DNA from: Rahnella aceris
GTDB lineage: Bacteria; Pseudomonadota; Gammaproteobacteria; Enterobacterales; Enterobacteriaceae
Length of the DNA: 64,000 nt
Direction of reading: 5' to 3'
Assembly (NCBI RefSeq): GCF_011684115.1
Contig: NZ_JAADJV010000001.1
Span: forward strand, 2,659,631-2,723,630
Below are positions 10,883 to 19,640 of the stretch, in pieces. Made by a program: the position numbers and the translations under genes. The notes under the pieces are model-generated. The model was not told the DNA's origin and did no database searches. It saw nothing but the letters and a program-made list of their open reading frames with translations. The stretch's first letter is position 1; each line of letters begins with the position of its first letter.

Positions 10883-11443
10883 TTACAGTGCAGTCAGCAC
10901 GGTAATATCAGGCCACGCATAGATTATGTTAGGCGAGCGCCAGAGTGGCCCGGCATCGGTATATCGTCCGGCTTCGCGGCCACCTAAAGCCTGGTAAAAA
11001 CGAATGGCCGGTTCGTTTCCTTCGACAACGCCCAACCCTGCGCTGCGAAAACCTTCAGCGGAAAGATGCTTTGCGGCTTTGGCGATCAACAGTCGGCCAA
11101 TTCCCCGACGTTTAAATGCCGGAGAAACATACAGAAATTTGATTTCTGCCATGTCGCCAAATTCCGGGTTTGAGGAAGCCGAAGCCAGACAAAATCCGGC
11201 GAATGCTCCATCAGTTTCCGCAATAAAAATGCCCTGACCGTCAGCAGGATGTGCAAATTTATCCTGCCAGAACGCTTGCCGACGCGGTACATCGAGAGCC
11301 ACAAAAGCCTCCGGAGGAGCAAGCTCACGATAAGTATCACGCCAGATGGCAACATGTAATTGAGCAAGAGCATCGATATCTTTGGGTTCAGCAATCCGTA
11401 AAGTGCAGGCTGGCACGGCATCCCTCGTTATAAAAAAGTTCAT
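10883..11443 (-). CDS. GNAT family N-acetyltransferase
   Basis: This 186-residue single-domain GNAT protein has the motif A segment EIKFLYVSPAFKRRGIGRLLIAKAAKHL (about residues 95-125), including the acetyl-CoA-binding RRGIG, and the terminal GVVEGNEPAIRFYQALGG. The substrate cannot be inferred. It lies upstream of nothing on its strand except the gat/GNAT intergenic hairpin and downstream of ada (26 bp between ada stop and this start), so it could be co-transcribed with ada. Confidence 0.8.
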   Translation of the reverse strand: MNFFITRDAVPACTLRIAEPKDIDALAQLHVAIWRDTYRELAPPEAFVALDVPRRQAFWQDKFAHPADGQGIFIAETDGAFAGFCLASASSNPEFGDMAEIKFLYVSPAFKRRGIGRLLIAKAAKHLSAEGFRSAGLGVVEGNEPAIRFYQALGGREAGRYTDAGPLWRSPNIIYAWPDITVLTAL

Positions 11444-11469
11444 GAGATCATAAAGTCTGCTCAGTATAG

Positions 11470-12567
11470 TCAGCCCTTCTCTTCCCGCGCCAGCAAACTG
11501 CGTTTTCGTTCTACCCCCCAGCGGTAACCGGAAATATTGCCACCGGTTTTCACCACCCGATGGCAGGGGATGGCGACCGCCAGCAGGTTCGCGGCGCAGG
11601 CCCCGGCCACTGCGCGGACGGATTTCGGCGAGCCAATTTTGTTGGCGATCTCGGCATAGCTGGCTGTTGTTCCCGGCGGAATATCACGCAATGCCTGCCA
11701 GACACGCTGCTGGAAAGCCGTGCCGCGAATATCCAGCGGCAAATCCAGACCCATCTCTGGCGCTTCCACAAAGCCGACGACCAGGGCAATACGCTGCTCG
11801 AAATCCGGATCACCGCCCAGTAATTCTGCCTGCGGAAAACTGTTTTGCAGTTCGTTAATCAGCTTTTCAGGATCATCTCCCAGCAAAATGGCGCAGATCC
11901 CCCGCTGACTTTCGGCGACCAGTATATCGCCGAGAGAAGATTTGCCGATGGCAAACCAGACGCGTACATCACGGCCGCCGGAGCGGAAATTTTGCGGCGT
12001 CATACCCAGTGTCGCCACGGAGGTTTCGTAAAACCGGCCATCAGAAGGATAGCCCGCCGCGTGGATCGCCTCGGTGACCGTCGCAGAATCTGCCAGTTTT
12101 TCACGTACCCGGCGTGCTCGCTGCACCTGTTGGTACTCTTTAGGTGTCACGCCGGTTTGTGCTTTAAACAGGCGATGAAAATGATATGCACTGATGCCCA
12201 CTTTGGCAGCCAGCTGATTCAGCGTCAGCATGTCGGCTGATTGTTCCAGCAACCGGCAGGCCTGAGCCACACGCTGAGCATGAAACTGCGCCAGTGAAAT
12301 CAGCCCCTGACGGCAACGCTTGCAGGGACGGAATCCTGCCTGTTCTGCGGCTTCGGCATCATCAAAGTAGATAACATTTTCCGGATTAGGCTGCCGCGAC
12401 GGACACGACGGTGCGCAGTAAATTCCGGTGGTTTTTACCGCATAAACAAATTTGCCATCCGCATTCGCATCACAGTTGACGACCGCCTGCCAGCGAGGAT
12501 CCTGGCTCTGCACACAGGTAATATTTCCCCATGCCTTATCTTTGATGACTTCTGTTTTACCTGACAT
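11470..12567 (-). CDS. ada: Ada, methylation-responsive regulator and O6-methylguanine-DNA methyltransferase
   Basis: Started at ATG 12567 (GAGG upstream), the protein has 365 residues; E. coli Ada has 354. Three parts are visible. The N-terminal zinc/phosphotriester acceptor domain has cysteines at about 51, 55, 82 and 85 (YCAPSC, PCKRC), the first being the probable methyl acceptor. An AraC-type helix-turn-helix follows (about 105-195). The C-terminal methyltransferase domain has the PCHRV active site (Cys about 335). The family removes methyl groups from DNA phosphotriesters and O6-methylguanine, and the methylated form activates its own regulon. alkB, often beside ada, is absent here; GNAT genes flank it instead. 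Confidence 0.93.
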   Translation of the reverse strand: MSGKTEVIKDKAWGNITCVQSQDPRWQAVVNCDANADGKFVYAVKTTGIYCAPSCPSRQPNPENVIYFDDAEAAEQAGFRPCKRCRQGLISLAQFHAQRVAQACRLLEQSADMLTLNQLAAKVGISAYHFHRLFKAQTGVTPKEYQQVQRARRVREKLADSATVTEAIHAAGYPSDGRFYETSVATLGMTPQNFRSGGRDVRVWFAIGKSSLGDILVAESQRGICAILLGDDPEKLINELQNSFPQAELLGGDPDFEQRIALVVGFVEAPEMGLDLPLDIRGTAFQQRVWQALRDIPPGTTASYAEIANKIGSPKSVRAVAGACAANLLAVAIPCHRVVKTGGNISGYRWGVERKRSLLAREEKG

Positions 12568-12663
12568 TTTATGCCTCACGTTTGCGACTGGATAACTGCC
12601 AGCATAAATCGCCGTGAACACCCGCGCCCTCCGGCTCTTGCTTTCTCATTCAGCGCGGCGCCC

Positions 12664-13185
12664 TCAGCCTGCAACCGGTTTTAAGGGCGTTTCGAGGATC
12701 ATCTGATAAAAAGCCAGATCCAGCCAGCGATCAAATTTGAAAGCCGCCTGTTTAATCGTGCCGGTATGACTGAATCCATTTTTTTCGTGCAGGGCAATAC
12801 TGCCACTGTTAGCCGCATCAATGGCGCCAATCAGCGTATGCACGCCCCGTTCACGGGCAGCTTCCACCAGTGCGCTTAGCAGGATTTTTCCCAACCCTTT
12901 TCCACGATGATCTTTATGGATATAAATCGAATGCTCGACCGAATATTTATACGCAGGCCAGGCGCGGAACGTGCCATAACTGGCAAAACCCAGTAACGTC
13001 CCCTGCGCGTCTTCCAGCCCAATCACCGGAAAGTTATGGGTCAGTTTAGTGGCAAACCACGATGTCATGCTGTCGATATGGCGTGGCTTATAATCATAAA
13101 GCGCCGTAGATGTCAGAATCGCATCATTAAAGATATCCAAAATTGCGACAGCATGCTGGCGTTCAGTGCAGGTAATCATTTTCAT
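12664..13185 (-). CDS. Phosphinothricin/methionine-sulfoximine-type GNAT acetyltransferase
   Basis: The 173 residues match the Pat/Bar-like GNAT layout: ILDIFNDAILTSTALYDY near the N-terminus, SVEHSIYIHKDHRGKGLGKILLSAL (acetyl-CoA loop HRGKGLG), and HEKNGFSHTGTIKQAAFKFDRWLDLAFYQ at the end. Characterised relatives acetylate phosphinothricin, methionine sulfoximine or related amino acids. The real substrate here is unknown. The gene is divergent from the XRE-cupin regulator at 13272, and a palindrome between them makes regulation by that protein likely. Confidence 0.8.
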   Translation of the reverse strand: MKMITCTERQHAVAILDIFNDAILTSTALYDYKPRHIDSMTSWFATKLTHNFPVIGLEDAQGTLLGFASYGTFRAWPAYKYSVEHSIYIHKDHRGKGLGKILLSALVEAARERGVHTLIGAIDAANSGSIALHEKNGFSHTGTIKQAAFKFDRWLDLAFYQMILETPLKPVAG

Positions 13186-13218
13186 CAGTCGTTCCCCGGT
13201 GGCTTCCGTTATGCACTC

Positions 13219-13238
13219 AATTCCACTATAGTAGAATT
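13219..13238. promoter_or_regulatory. 20-bp palindromic operator candidate between GNAT and XRE-cupin genes
   Basis: AATTC-c-ACTATAGT-a-GAATT is a dyad with a single mismatched pair, centred in the 86-bp divergent promoter region. It is placed to control both genes and is the obvious binding site for the helix-turn-helix protein encoded at 13272. Binding is inferred. Confidence 0.55.
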
Positions 13239-13271
13239 ATTTCCACAAAAGTAAACAACGGAACTTACCTC

Positions 13272-13826
13272 ATGTCAATCGACCAATTGATCGCCACGCG
13301 CCTGCAGGCTTTGCGAAAATCTCAGGGTTTAAGCCTCGAACAACTGGCCAGCAGTTCGGGCGTCAGTAAGGCAATGATTTCGAAAATTGAGCGGCAGGAC
13401 AGCAGCCCGAGCGCCAGTCTGTTAGGCCGCCTCGCGGCCAGTCTGGGCGTGTCGCTGGCGCAGTTGCTGTCAGAAGATAACGAGCAGCCTGCACCCTTGC
13501 GCCCGCTGGCGCAGCAGGAAGTCTGGCAGGATCCGGATATCGGTTATCTGCGCCGTCAGGTGACGGCGCATGAGGAAAACGGCGGCGCGGAACTGGTCGA
13601 AATTACGCTGCCAGCGGCGGCTCGCGTCAGTTATCCGGGCTGGAGCCATCAGGCCTATAAACAACGTTTATGGATGGTGGAGGGGTCGCTGACGATTGAT
13701 TATGGTGCTGAAAAATATGCGTTAACCGCGGGTGATGCGCTGACGTTCGGCGTTGATTTGCCCATCACATTCAGTAATCCCGGCACCAAGCCCTGCCGGT
13801 ATCTGCTGGTCATGAGCGACAAATAG
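13272..13826 (+). CDS. XRE-family regulator with C-terminal cupin domain
   Basis: This 184-residue protein has an N-terminal Cro/C1 helix-turn-helix (about residues 8-62; LRKSQGLSLEQLASSSGVSKAMISKIERQDSSPS) and a C-terminal cupin (about 108-182; ending in the GDALTFGVDLPITFSNPG strand). Such proteins bind a small effector through the cupin and usually control a neighbouring gene for its metabolism. Here that is the divergent GNAT gene, with the shared palindrome at 13219-13238. Its 3' end overlaps the convergent M28 peptidase gene by 17 bp. The effector is unknown. Confidence 0.85.
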   Translation: MSIDQLIATRLQALRKSQGLSLEQLASSSGVSKAMISKIERQDSSPSASLLGRLAASLGVSLAQLLSEDNEQPAPLRPLAQQEVWQDPDIGYLRRQVTAHEENGGAELVEITLPAAARVSYPGWSHQAYKQRLWMVEGSLTIDYGAEKYALTAGDALTFGVDLPITFSNPGTKPCRYLLVMSDK

Positions 13827-15495
13827 CCTCCACGCTGTCCAGCAGCGCCAGCGCACGGTCACGCTGACGGCGAAAGCGCGTTGCCATCATCAGCCACATT
13901 TCCGGCGAGGTATCTTCCCGCCGTGCAGCCAGTTCCTGAAAACCGGGGAACGCACCGCCGCGATAACTCAGATCGTAATGGAAGTCATCCACGGAGCTGT
14001 AACGCAGGCGATGTAAACCGGCGATCGCCTGTTTCAGTTGCCGCTGCCAGGTCTGCGGATCCGCCTGCCAGTTCGTGGTCAGTTCGCTCAAAACAGGCTG
14101 TAATTGTTGTAATTTTTCAGCCACGGTAAAGAGATCAAATTCAGGTGAAATTGTGGCGGCGAGTTCTGCCAGCGATTGCTGCAAACCGTTCAGGTAAGCC
14201 AGCGGATCAAGCGGCAGCGCGGGTTGTGTCAGCAGGCCTTCCAGCCAGTGCGCGTGGATTTGCGTATCGCGCCAGAGAATATTCAGATCCACTTTATCGT
14301 AAGTGTCGTCTTGCGTGTGCCACCACCAGCCGCCGCCGCTGCCCGGCGACTGACTGTTTTTTTCCAGCGGGACTTCACGAAAGGCAAAATGCAGTGGCAG
14401 ACCGCACCCCCAGAATGACTGATCGCCGCCTTTGCCCAGGGGGGTAATGCGCTGCGCCGGTTCACCGGTCACGGCTTTCACCGCCGCATTTAAAAAGGTC
14501 TGTGATTCCGCACCACTGGCATTGAGCACAACATTCACCGCATCCTTACACCCCGGCGAATCGACGTTAATATGCGCCACGCAATGCTGTTTCAGTTGCT
14601 GGCGGTAGTTGTCAGCGTACCAGGTCGAGCCACCATAACGGGCATTGGAATGCCCGGGCCACCAGATAATCCGCAGTCCGCGCAGCAACGTTTGTGGTTG
14701 CTGATGAATATGAATTGCCATCGCCAGACAAAGCGCATTACCGGTCGCGTTATCCGTGACGCCTTCGTGCCAGGAATCATAATGTGAAGAAAGGAGAACG
14801 AACTCCGGCGAACGGCCGGGAATTTCCACCACCGGCATGCTGCATTCAGCAACGTGAAAATTCAATTCCGTGGCGATTTCCAGCGTCATCAGCGGGTGTT
14901 GCTGATACTGCGCCAGCAAACGCTGACCATCCTGATGATTAACGGAAATCACCGGCAAGCGCGGATAACGCAGAAAATCATCCGGTTCCGGCGTCCCCCA
15001 GACCGGCCCGACGGTTTCTTCATGCAGTGCGGTTTCAGCCGACCCCCAGATATGGATAAGTCCGGCGGCACCTGCAGCGCACAGGCGTTGCACGTAATCT
15101 TCAAAGCCCTGCCCCGCAATCACAATTTTGCCTTTTACGTCCTGCGCCCAACGTTGCCATTCAAGATCGGTACGCGGCTGACAGGCGCCGTCATCGTGAT
15201 AACCCTGTGCTTCCACGCCCTGCGGAAAATGGGCCGAGAACGAACGGGTTTTGGCGTCGCACTGCCATTGCGGAAATTCAGGCAGCCGCAATCTTCCGGC
15301 CAGGGGATCGCTGAGATACAGCGGGCACTGCATCAGCCGCGCATCCAGTCCGTGATCCTGCAACACAGACACCATGTGCTGCGCCGCCCGTTGTGCATCA
15401 TCGCAGCCGGAAAGCCGGTGCAACCCGGAAAACTCGCGCAACAGGTCATCCATCAGCGGTAACAAATGCTCACGAACAGGCGGGCACAAACTCAT
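13810..15495 (-). CDS. M28 family metallopeptidase
   Basis: The protein has 561 residues. The central M28 zinc-peptidase core is recognisable from LLSSHYDSWHEGVTDNATGNALCLAMA, which carries the first His and bridging Asp, from HINVDSPGC, and from GGGWWWHTQDDTYDKVD towards the C-terminus. A PA-like insert is suggested by KIVIAGQGFEDYVQRLCAAGAAGLIHIW. No signal peptide is visible, so it is probably cytoplasmic and acts on imported peptides. It sits two bases after the binding-protein gene 15498-16292 and follows the M20 hydrolase gene, so the three form one probable operon for uptake and hydrolysis of a peptide or amide. The substrate is unknown. Confidence 0.85.
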   Translation of the reverse strand: MSLCPPVREHLLPLMDDLLREFSGLHRLSGCDDAQRAAQHMVSVLQDHGLDARLMQCPLYLSDPLAGRLRLPEFPQWQCDAKTRSFSAHFPQGVEAQGYHDDGACQPRTDLEWQRWAQDVKGKIVIAGQGFEDYVQRLCAAGAAGLIHIWGSAETALHEETVGPVWGTPEPDDFLRYPRLPVISVNHQDGQRLLAQYQQHPLMTLEIATELNFHVAECSMPVVEIPGRSPEFVLLSSHYDSWHEGVTDNATGNALCLAMAIHIHQQPQTLLRGLRIIWWPGHSNARYGGSTWYADNYRQQLKQHCVAHINVDSPGCKDAVNVVLNASGAESQTFLNAAVKAVTGEPAQRITPLGKGGDQSFWGCGLPLHFAFREVPLEKNSQSPGSGGGWWWHTQDDTYDKVDLNILWRDTQIHAHWLEGLLTQPALPLDPLAYLNGLQQSLAELAATISPEFDLFTVAEKLQQLQPVLSELTTNWQADPQTWQRQLKQAIAGLHRLRYSSVDDFHYDLSYRGGAFPGFQELAARREDTSPEMWLMMATRFRRQRDRALALLDSVEAICRS

Positions 15496-15497
15496 GA

Positions 15498-16292
15498 TTA
15501 TTTAGCCTTTTCCTGATGAACGGATATATCCAGCGGACCGAAGTATTGCGTCTTAATCTTTTCCCAGGTGCCGTCGGCAATGATTTTCGCCAGCCCGTCA
15601 TTGAGCAGTTTTTTGATATGGTCGTCGCCTTTACGCAGACCGTACGACGAACCGATACTGAACAGTTTGTCGTCGCGCACTTCCGGGCCGGTCAGGGTAA
15701 AATTCTTGCCTTCCGGTTTGTTGAGGAAACCAAAGGTCACCGCCACCGCCGGGCTGAGCGCGCCGTCTAAACGACCGGCCACCAGATCCTGATAAATGGT
15801 GTCCTGATCGGCATATGCCACCACATCCACCCCTTTCGGCTGCCAGAAAGTATTGGCATACATTTCCTGAATCGACCCCTGCTGAACCGCGATACGCTTG
15901 CCCTGCAACGATTCCGGCGTCGGCAACAGCGGACTGCCTTTTTGCACCACCAGTTTGGTCGGGATGTGATACACAAAATCGCTGAAGTCGATCACTTTGC
16001 GACGTTTTTCGGTCGCACCCTGCGGCGAAATGAAATCCACTTTTTTGGCGATCAGCGAAGGAATTTCAGCGTCAAAGCTGCTGACCACATAGTCACATTT
16101 CACTTTCATCTCTTTGCAGATGGCATTGGTGACGTCAATTTCAAAGCCGGTCGGCGTGCCCGCCGCATCACGGAACTGGAATGGCGGATAACTTAAATCT
16201 GCGCCGACACGCAAAGTTTCGCCTTCGGCATGTGCCAGCGCACTGCCAAACGTCAGTGCCATAACGGCAGCTGCCAGTGTTTTTTTCATCAT
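15498..16292 (-). CDS. Periplasmic substrate-binding protein, family 3 (amino acid or opine type)
   Basis: This 264-residue protein has a signal peptide (MMKKTLAAAVMALTFGSALAHA|EGE). The mature form has the family-3 motifs LRVGADLSYPPFQFRD, GFEIDVTNAICKEM, and the lobe-2 start QGKRIAVQQGSIQEMY. It is about the same length as the protein at 2516-3295 and similar in kind, but the two are clearly different sequences. It lies between M20 and M28 hydrolase genes in the same direction, which suggests delivery of a conjugated amino acid or dipeptide to those enzymes. No membrane components are encoded nearby, so a transporter must be borrowed. Confidence 0.85.
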   Translation of the reverse strand: MMKKTLAAAVMALTFGSALAHAEGETLRVGADLSYPPFQFRDAAGTPTGFEIDVTNAICKEMKVKCDYVVSSFDAEIPSLIAKKVDFISPQGATEKRRKVIDFSDFVYHIPTKLVVQKGSPLLPTPESLQGKRIAVQQGSIQEMYANTFWQPKGVDVVAYADQDTIYQDLVAGRLDGALSPAVAVTFGFLNKPEGKNFTLTGPEVRDDKLFSIGSSYGLRKGDDHIKKLLNDGLAKIIADGTWEKIKTQYFGPLDISVHQEKAK

Positions 16293-16334
16293 TATCCTGT
16301 CCTCTTACCCAAGGTTATTATTTTGATTGTTAAG

Positions 16335-17537
16335 TTAAAAATGAGACTTCCAGTTTAAAAACTCTTCCCGCACGGCCTGAAGTTTTGCGCCGTCCTGACA
16401 CAAATCCACTGTCGTCATCGCCAGCGCTTTTGCCGCCTGCAACATGGCCTGCAAACCGGCCCCGGAACCGGCCGCTTTGGCAAATTCCGGTGTATGCGGC
16501 AGCACATCACCGATACGGATATACGGGTGGATCGCCGCTGTTATCTGACTGACATTGCCGATATCCGAAGAACCGATCCCGCCACTGAGCGGCGGCGGAA
16601 CCACTTCCACACCCAGAATGTCCAGATTCTGTTTAAAGTATTCCGCCAGCGTCAGATTGTTATTGCGCTCGGCGTAGGTCAGCCCTTCTTCAACTTCCAG
16701 CCGCGCACCGGCCATCAGCGCCGCGCCTTGTGCCGCATCAAACACTTTTTGTTTAACAATGCTCAGCCCTCTGACCGTACTGGCCCGCATCAGGAACTTC
16801 GCCTCCGCATAAGCCGGAACAATATTGGTCGCGCTGCCGCCGTCGGAAATGATGCCGTGCACGCGCACATCGTCGGTGAACATTTGACGCAGGGCGTTAA
16901 TGCCGTTGAAAGTGTGGATCACCGCATCGAGTGCGCTGATGCCGTTTTGGGGTGCCGACGCCGCATGCGCCGCTTTGCCATAGAACTTAAACACCGCATC
17001 GACACACGCCAGCCCGCCGCGCACCACCATGGTTTTGTCGCGCGGATGGAACATCATTACGGCGTCCACATGGTCGAAAATGCCTTTCTCGCTGAGAATA
17101 ATTTTGCCGCCGCCCTCTTCTTCTGCCGGTGTGCCGATCACTTCCAGCCTGCCGGTCAGCAGATGCGATTGCTGTTTCAGCGCCAGCGCGGCCGTCACGG
17201 ATGCCGTGCCAATCAGGTTATGTCCGCAGGCATGCCCCAGATCCTTCAGCGCATCGTATTCCGCCAGCAACGCGATCACCGGACCCGGCTTGCCACTGTC
17301 ATAGGTTGCGCGAAACGCCGTCGCCAGGCCGCCAGGTTGTTCCTCAATCTCAAACCCCGCCGCGCGCAGTGGTGCAATCAGTGCCGCTGCGGATTCGACT
17401 TCCTCAAAGCTGAGTTCAGGGTTGGCATGAATATTCATTGCCAGCGCGCTGGCCTGCGCGGCGAGTGAATCCACAGCCGCAATAATCTGAGTTTTCTGTT
17501 CCCCGGCGTGATGAACTGATGTAGTGCAATTCGACAT
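16335..17537 (-). CDS. M20 family amidohydrolase/peptidase (AbgB/HipO-like)
   Basis: Started at ATG 17537 (AGGGAA upstream), the protein has 400 residues. The M20 metal and catalytic motifs are clear: MNIHANPELSFEE near the N-terminus, GPVIALLAEYDAL, the GHACGHNLIG zinc segment, PAEEEGGGKIIL and AMMFHPRD. Relatives hydrolyse N-acyl or p-aminobenzoyl amino acids and carry a small dimerisation domain (about 190-300 here). It is the first gene of the M20-SBP-M28 cluster and is divergent from the LysR gene at 17734, its probable regulator. The acyl or peptide substrate is not deducible. Confidence 0.85.
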   Translation of the reverse strand: MSNCTTSVHHAGEQKTQIIAAVDSLAAQASALAMNIHANPELSFEEVESAAALIAPLRAAGFEIEEQPGGLATAFRATYDSGKPGPVIALLAEYDALKDLGHACGHNLIGTASVTAALALKQQSHLLTGRLEVIGTPAEEEGGGKIILSEKGIFDHVDAVMMFHPRDKTMVVRGGLACVDAVFKFYGKAAHAASAPQNGISALDAVIHTFNGINALRQMFTDDVRVHGIISDGGSATNIVPAYAEAKFLMRASTVRGLSIVKQKVFDAAQGAALMAGARLEVEEGLTYAERNNNLTLAEYFKQNLDILGVEVVPPPLSGGIGSSDIGNVSQITAAIHPYIRIGDVLPHTPEFAKAAGSGAGLQAMLQAAKALAMTTVDLCQDGAKLQAVREEFLNWKSHF

Positions 17538-17733
17538 GTTTATTCCCTGCGATGGTGCAAAAAACCAAAAAATATTTTCGGATGAATACAATCTGGCACT
17601 GCGATAAGTCGTCTCTGTGCCTTACAGAAATAGGGCTTTTGACGTTTTCGGTCAAATTGAGCCTTTTTATCTGTTGCGTCTTTTACGCAAAAATTATTTT
17701 ATGACTGAGGGATTTTACTGGCAGCGGAAAACG

Positions 17734-18603
17734 ATGAACGAGAAAGACTGGCTGATATTGCGGGCGGTATATCAGCATAAAAACATTACCCGGGCGGCAG
17801 AGCAGCTTTATACCTCTCAGCCCGCACTCAGTTACCGTTTGCGCCAGATTGAACGCAAGCTGGCGATCCGTCTGTTTGAAGAAGGACAAAAAGGACTGGT
17901 TTTCAGCGCGCAGGGGGAATATCTCGCGCAACACGCGTTGACCGTGCTCAACGATTTACAGCAACTGAAACTCAATCTGCACAGTCTGGATCAGGAACAG
18001 CAGGGAGAGATTTCGCTGGGCGTGTCGAGCAACTATGCAGCGTACCGTCTGCCACCATTACTCAGCCAGTTCCGGCAGACGCATCCGGGGATCCGCGTGA
18101 ATCTGATGAGTGGTTTTAGCGAGGAAATCATTCAGAAACTGTTGCGCGGGGAAATTGATATGGCGCTGGTCAAGGACGATTTTAACTGGAAGGAAGGCAA
18201 GCATCTGATTGAGGAAGATGATTACGTGCTGATCAACAGTCAGGATTTTGATTTCGCCCTGCTGCCGCACATGCCGCAGATAAAAATTCATCACGGCCCG
18301 CACGTGACACAACTGATTGAGCGCTGGTGGAATGCCAACTTTTCCCATGCGCCGACTATCACGATGGAAGTCGACAAACTGGAAGTGTGCATGGCGATGG
18401 TGGAACACGGGCTGGGTTACGCGATTGTCGCCACTTATTTACCGCTGCCGGAGCATTTTTACCGCCGCCCGATTAACGTGGACGGCGCGACGGTAAAAAA
18501 CCGCACCTGGCTGCTGCACCGCCATAACCTGAACGCCACGCCGTACATGCAGGCATTTATTCATCTGTTACAGACGGCACAGCACGGGCTGACGCCCCGC
18601 TGA
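17734..18603 (+). CDS. LysR-family transcriptional regulator
   Basis: The protein has 289 residues from ATG 17734, the start at which the helix-turn-helix (MNEKDWLILRAVYQHKN.. to LSYRLRQIERKL, about residues 1-60) comes at its usual place. Its ribosome site is weak, and ATG 17701 is an alternative that adds 11 residues. The remaining part is a periplasmic-binding-protein-like effector domain (GEISLGVSSNYAAYRLPPLLSQF). It is divergent from the M20-SBP-M28 genes and probably controls them. Its stop codon abuts the stop of the convergent phzF-like gene with no bases between. Confidence 0.85.
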   Translation: MNEKDWLILRAVYQHKNITRAAEQLYTSQPALSYRLRQIERKLAIRLFEEGQKGLVFSAQGEYLAQHALTVLNDLQQLKLNLHSLDQEQQGEISLGVSSNYAAYRLPPLLSQFRQTHPGIRVNLMSGFSEEIIQKLLRGEIDMALVKDDFNWKEGKHLIEEDDYVLINSQDFDFALLPHMPQIKIHHGPHVTQLIERWWNANFSHAPTITMEVDKLEVCMAMVEHGLGYAIVATYLPLPEHFYRRPINVDGATVKNRTWLLHRHNLNATPYMQAFIHLLQTAQHGLTPR

Positions 18604-19485
18604 TCAGAGATCTAACGTGCCGTCGATCAGCGTACAGGTATCGCCACCGATCCAGGGTTCGCCATCCACAAACGTGACCGTCACGCGGCCATCGCGCTGG
18701 AGTTTGGTGCCCTGCCGCACGCGGTAAGTTTGTGCCATCTGAGCGCCATCCGGGAAATTCGCCGCTTTCAGCACCCGGGCCAGACAGGCATTGGCGCTGC
18801 CGGTGACCGGATCTTCTTTCAGCACACCGTCCTCATCGATAATCGCCCGCACTTCATAATCCGCCGGGCCATTTTTATCGTGTAAACCATAGACCGCGAT
18901 ACCGTTAATCCCGAGTTGTTTTTGTAGCTGGCTGACTGCCGCGGCATCGGCGGTGATGTTCAGGCAATCCTGCGCACTTTCCATCCGTACGACCAGCCAG
19001 ATGATGCCCATATCAACCGCAACCGGCATGACATCAGCCTGAATATTACCGCCGCGCAGCGCGGTTTCCAGCAAGGTGTGATGTTCAGCCGCCAGCGGTT
19101 TCATCTGCGCAGGCGGCGCGGAAAATGCCTGACCGCCATCTGCCAGTTGCTTCACCTGCACCAGCCCGACACCGCATTCCTGCACCAGATATCCCGCGTT
19201 TTTTGGCTTCAGCCCGCTTTGCAACAGCGCGTACGCCGTGCCCAGCGTCGGATGTCCGGCGAACGGCAGCTCTTTGTCGGTCGTAAAAATCCGCACACGG
19301 TAATCCGCTTCGGGTGAAACCGGTTTGAGCACAAACGCCGTTTCCGCCAGATTGGTCCAGCGGGCCATCGCAAACATTTCGGCATCCGTCAGTCCTTCCG
19401 AATCCAATATCACGGCCAATGCATTGCCTTTGAGTGGCTCAGCGGTGAACACATCAACTTGTTTAAAACGGCGCAGGCGGGTCAT
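18604..19485 (-). CDS. PhzF-family isomerase/epimerase-like protein
   Basis: This 293-residue protein has the two-lobed PhzF fold. Visible motifs are QVDVFTAEPLKGNALAVI at the N-terminus, the ARWTNLAETAFVL segment with the catalytic Glu (about residue 48), TTDKELPFAGHPTLGTAYAL, and EDPVTGSANACLARVL in the second half. PhzF itself isomerises dihydro-3-hydroxyanthranilate in phenazine synthesis, but most family members in enterobacteria have unknown roles. No other phenazine genes are present, so that pathway should not be assumed. It is divergent from the monooxygenase gene at 19641. Confidence 0.85.
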   Translation of the reverse strand: MTRLRRFKQVDVFTAEPLKGNALAVILDSEGLTDAEMFAMARWTNLAETAFVLKPVSPEADYRVRIFTTDKELPFAGHPTLGTAYALLQSGLKPKNAGYLVQECGVGLVQVKQLADGGQAFSAPPAQMKPLAAEHHTLLETALRGGNIQADVMPVAVDMGIIWLVVRMESAQDCLNITADAAAVSQLQKQLGINGIAVYGLHDKNGPADYEVRAIIDEDGVLKEDPVTGSANACLARVLKAANFPDGAQMAQTYRVRQGTKLQRDGRVTVTFVDGEPWIGGDTCTLIDGTLDL

Positions 19486-19545
19486 AGCAAATCCTTTTAA
19501 ATCATTAAGAAAGAGAGGGCGAACTGACTGAGTTTAGGAATATTT

Positions 19546-19586
19546 CGATAAGTTATCGAGAAAAATGTCAGCCGTTGTCGGCTGAC
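19546..19586. promoter_or_regulatory. Two dyads in the phzF / monooxygenase divergent region
   Basis: CGATAA-G-TTATCG (19546-19558) is a perfect palindrome. Eight bases later comes an 8-bp stem, GTCAGCCG / CGGCTGAC, with a TTGT loop (19567-19586). Neither is followed by a T tract, so they look like operator or leader structures. No convincing Fur box was found, although the downstream product is of siderophore type. Confidence 0.4.
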
Positions 19587-19640
19587 CTATGCTTAATAAC
19601 GTCGTTTCCAAAATATCCTAAAAACATAAGGAACAGAAAG

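Noticed and set aside
16494..17468. 324-codon plus-strand ORF opposite the M20 amidohydrolase
   Set aside because: Antisense shadow of a well-supported gene; His/Arg/Gln-rich composition typical of reverse frames in this GC range. Similar long shadows at 22966-23793, 36664-37617 and 40096-40662 were dropped for the same reason.
18604..19485. Phenazine biosynthesis
   Set aside because: Only a PhzF-family protein is present; none of the other phz genes is near, and most family members have other roles.
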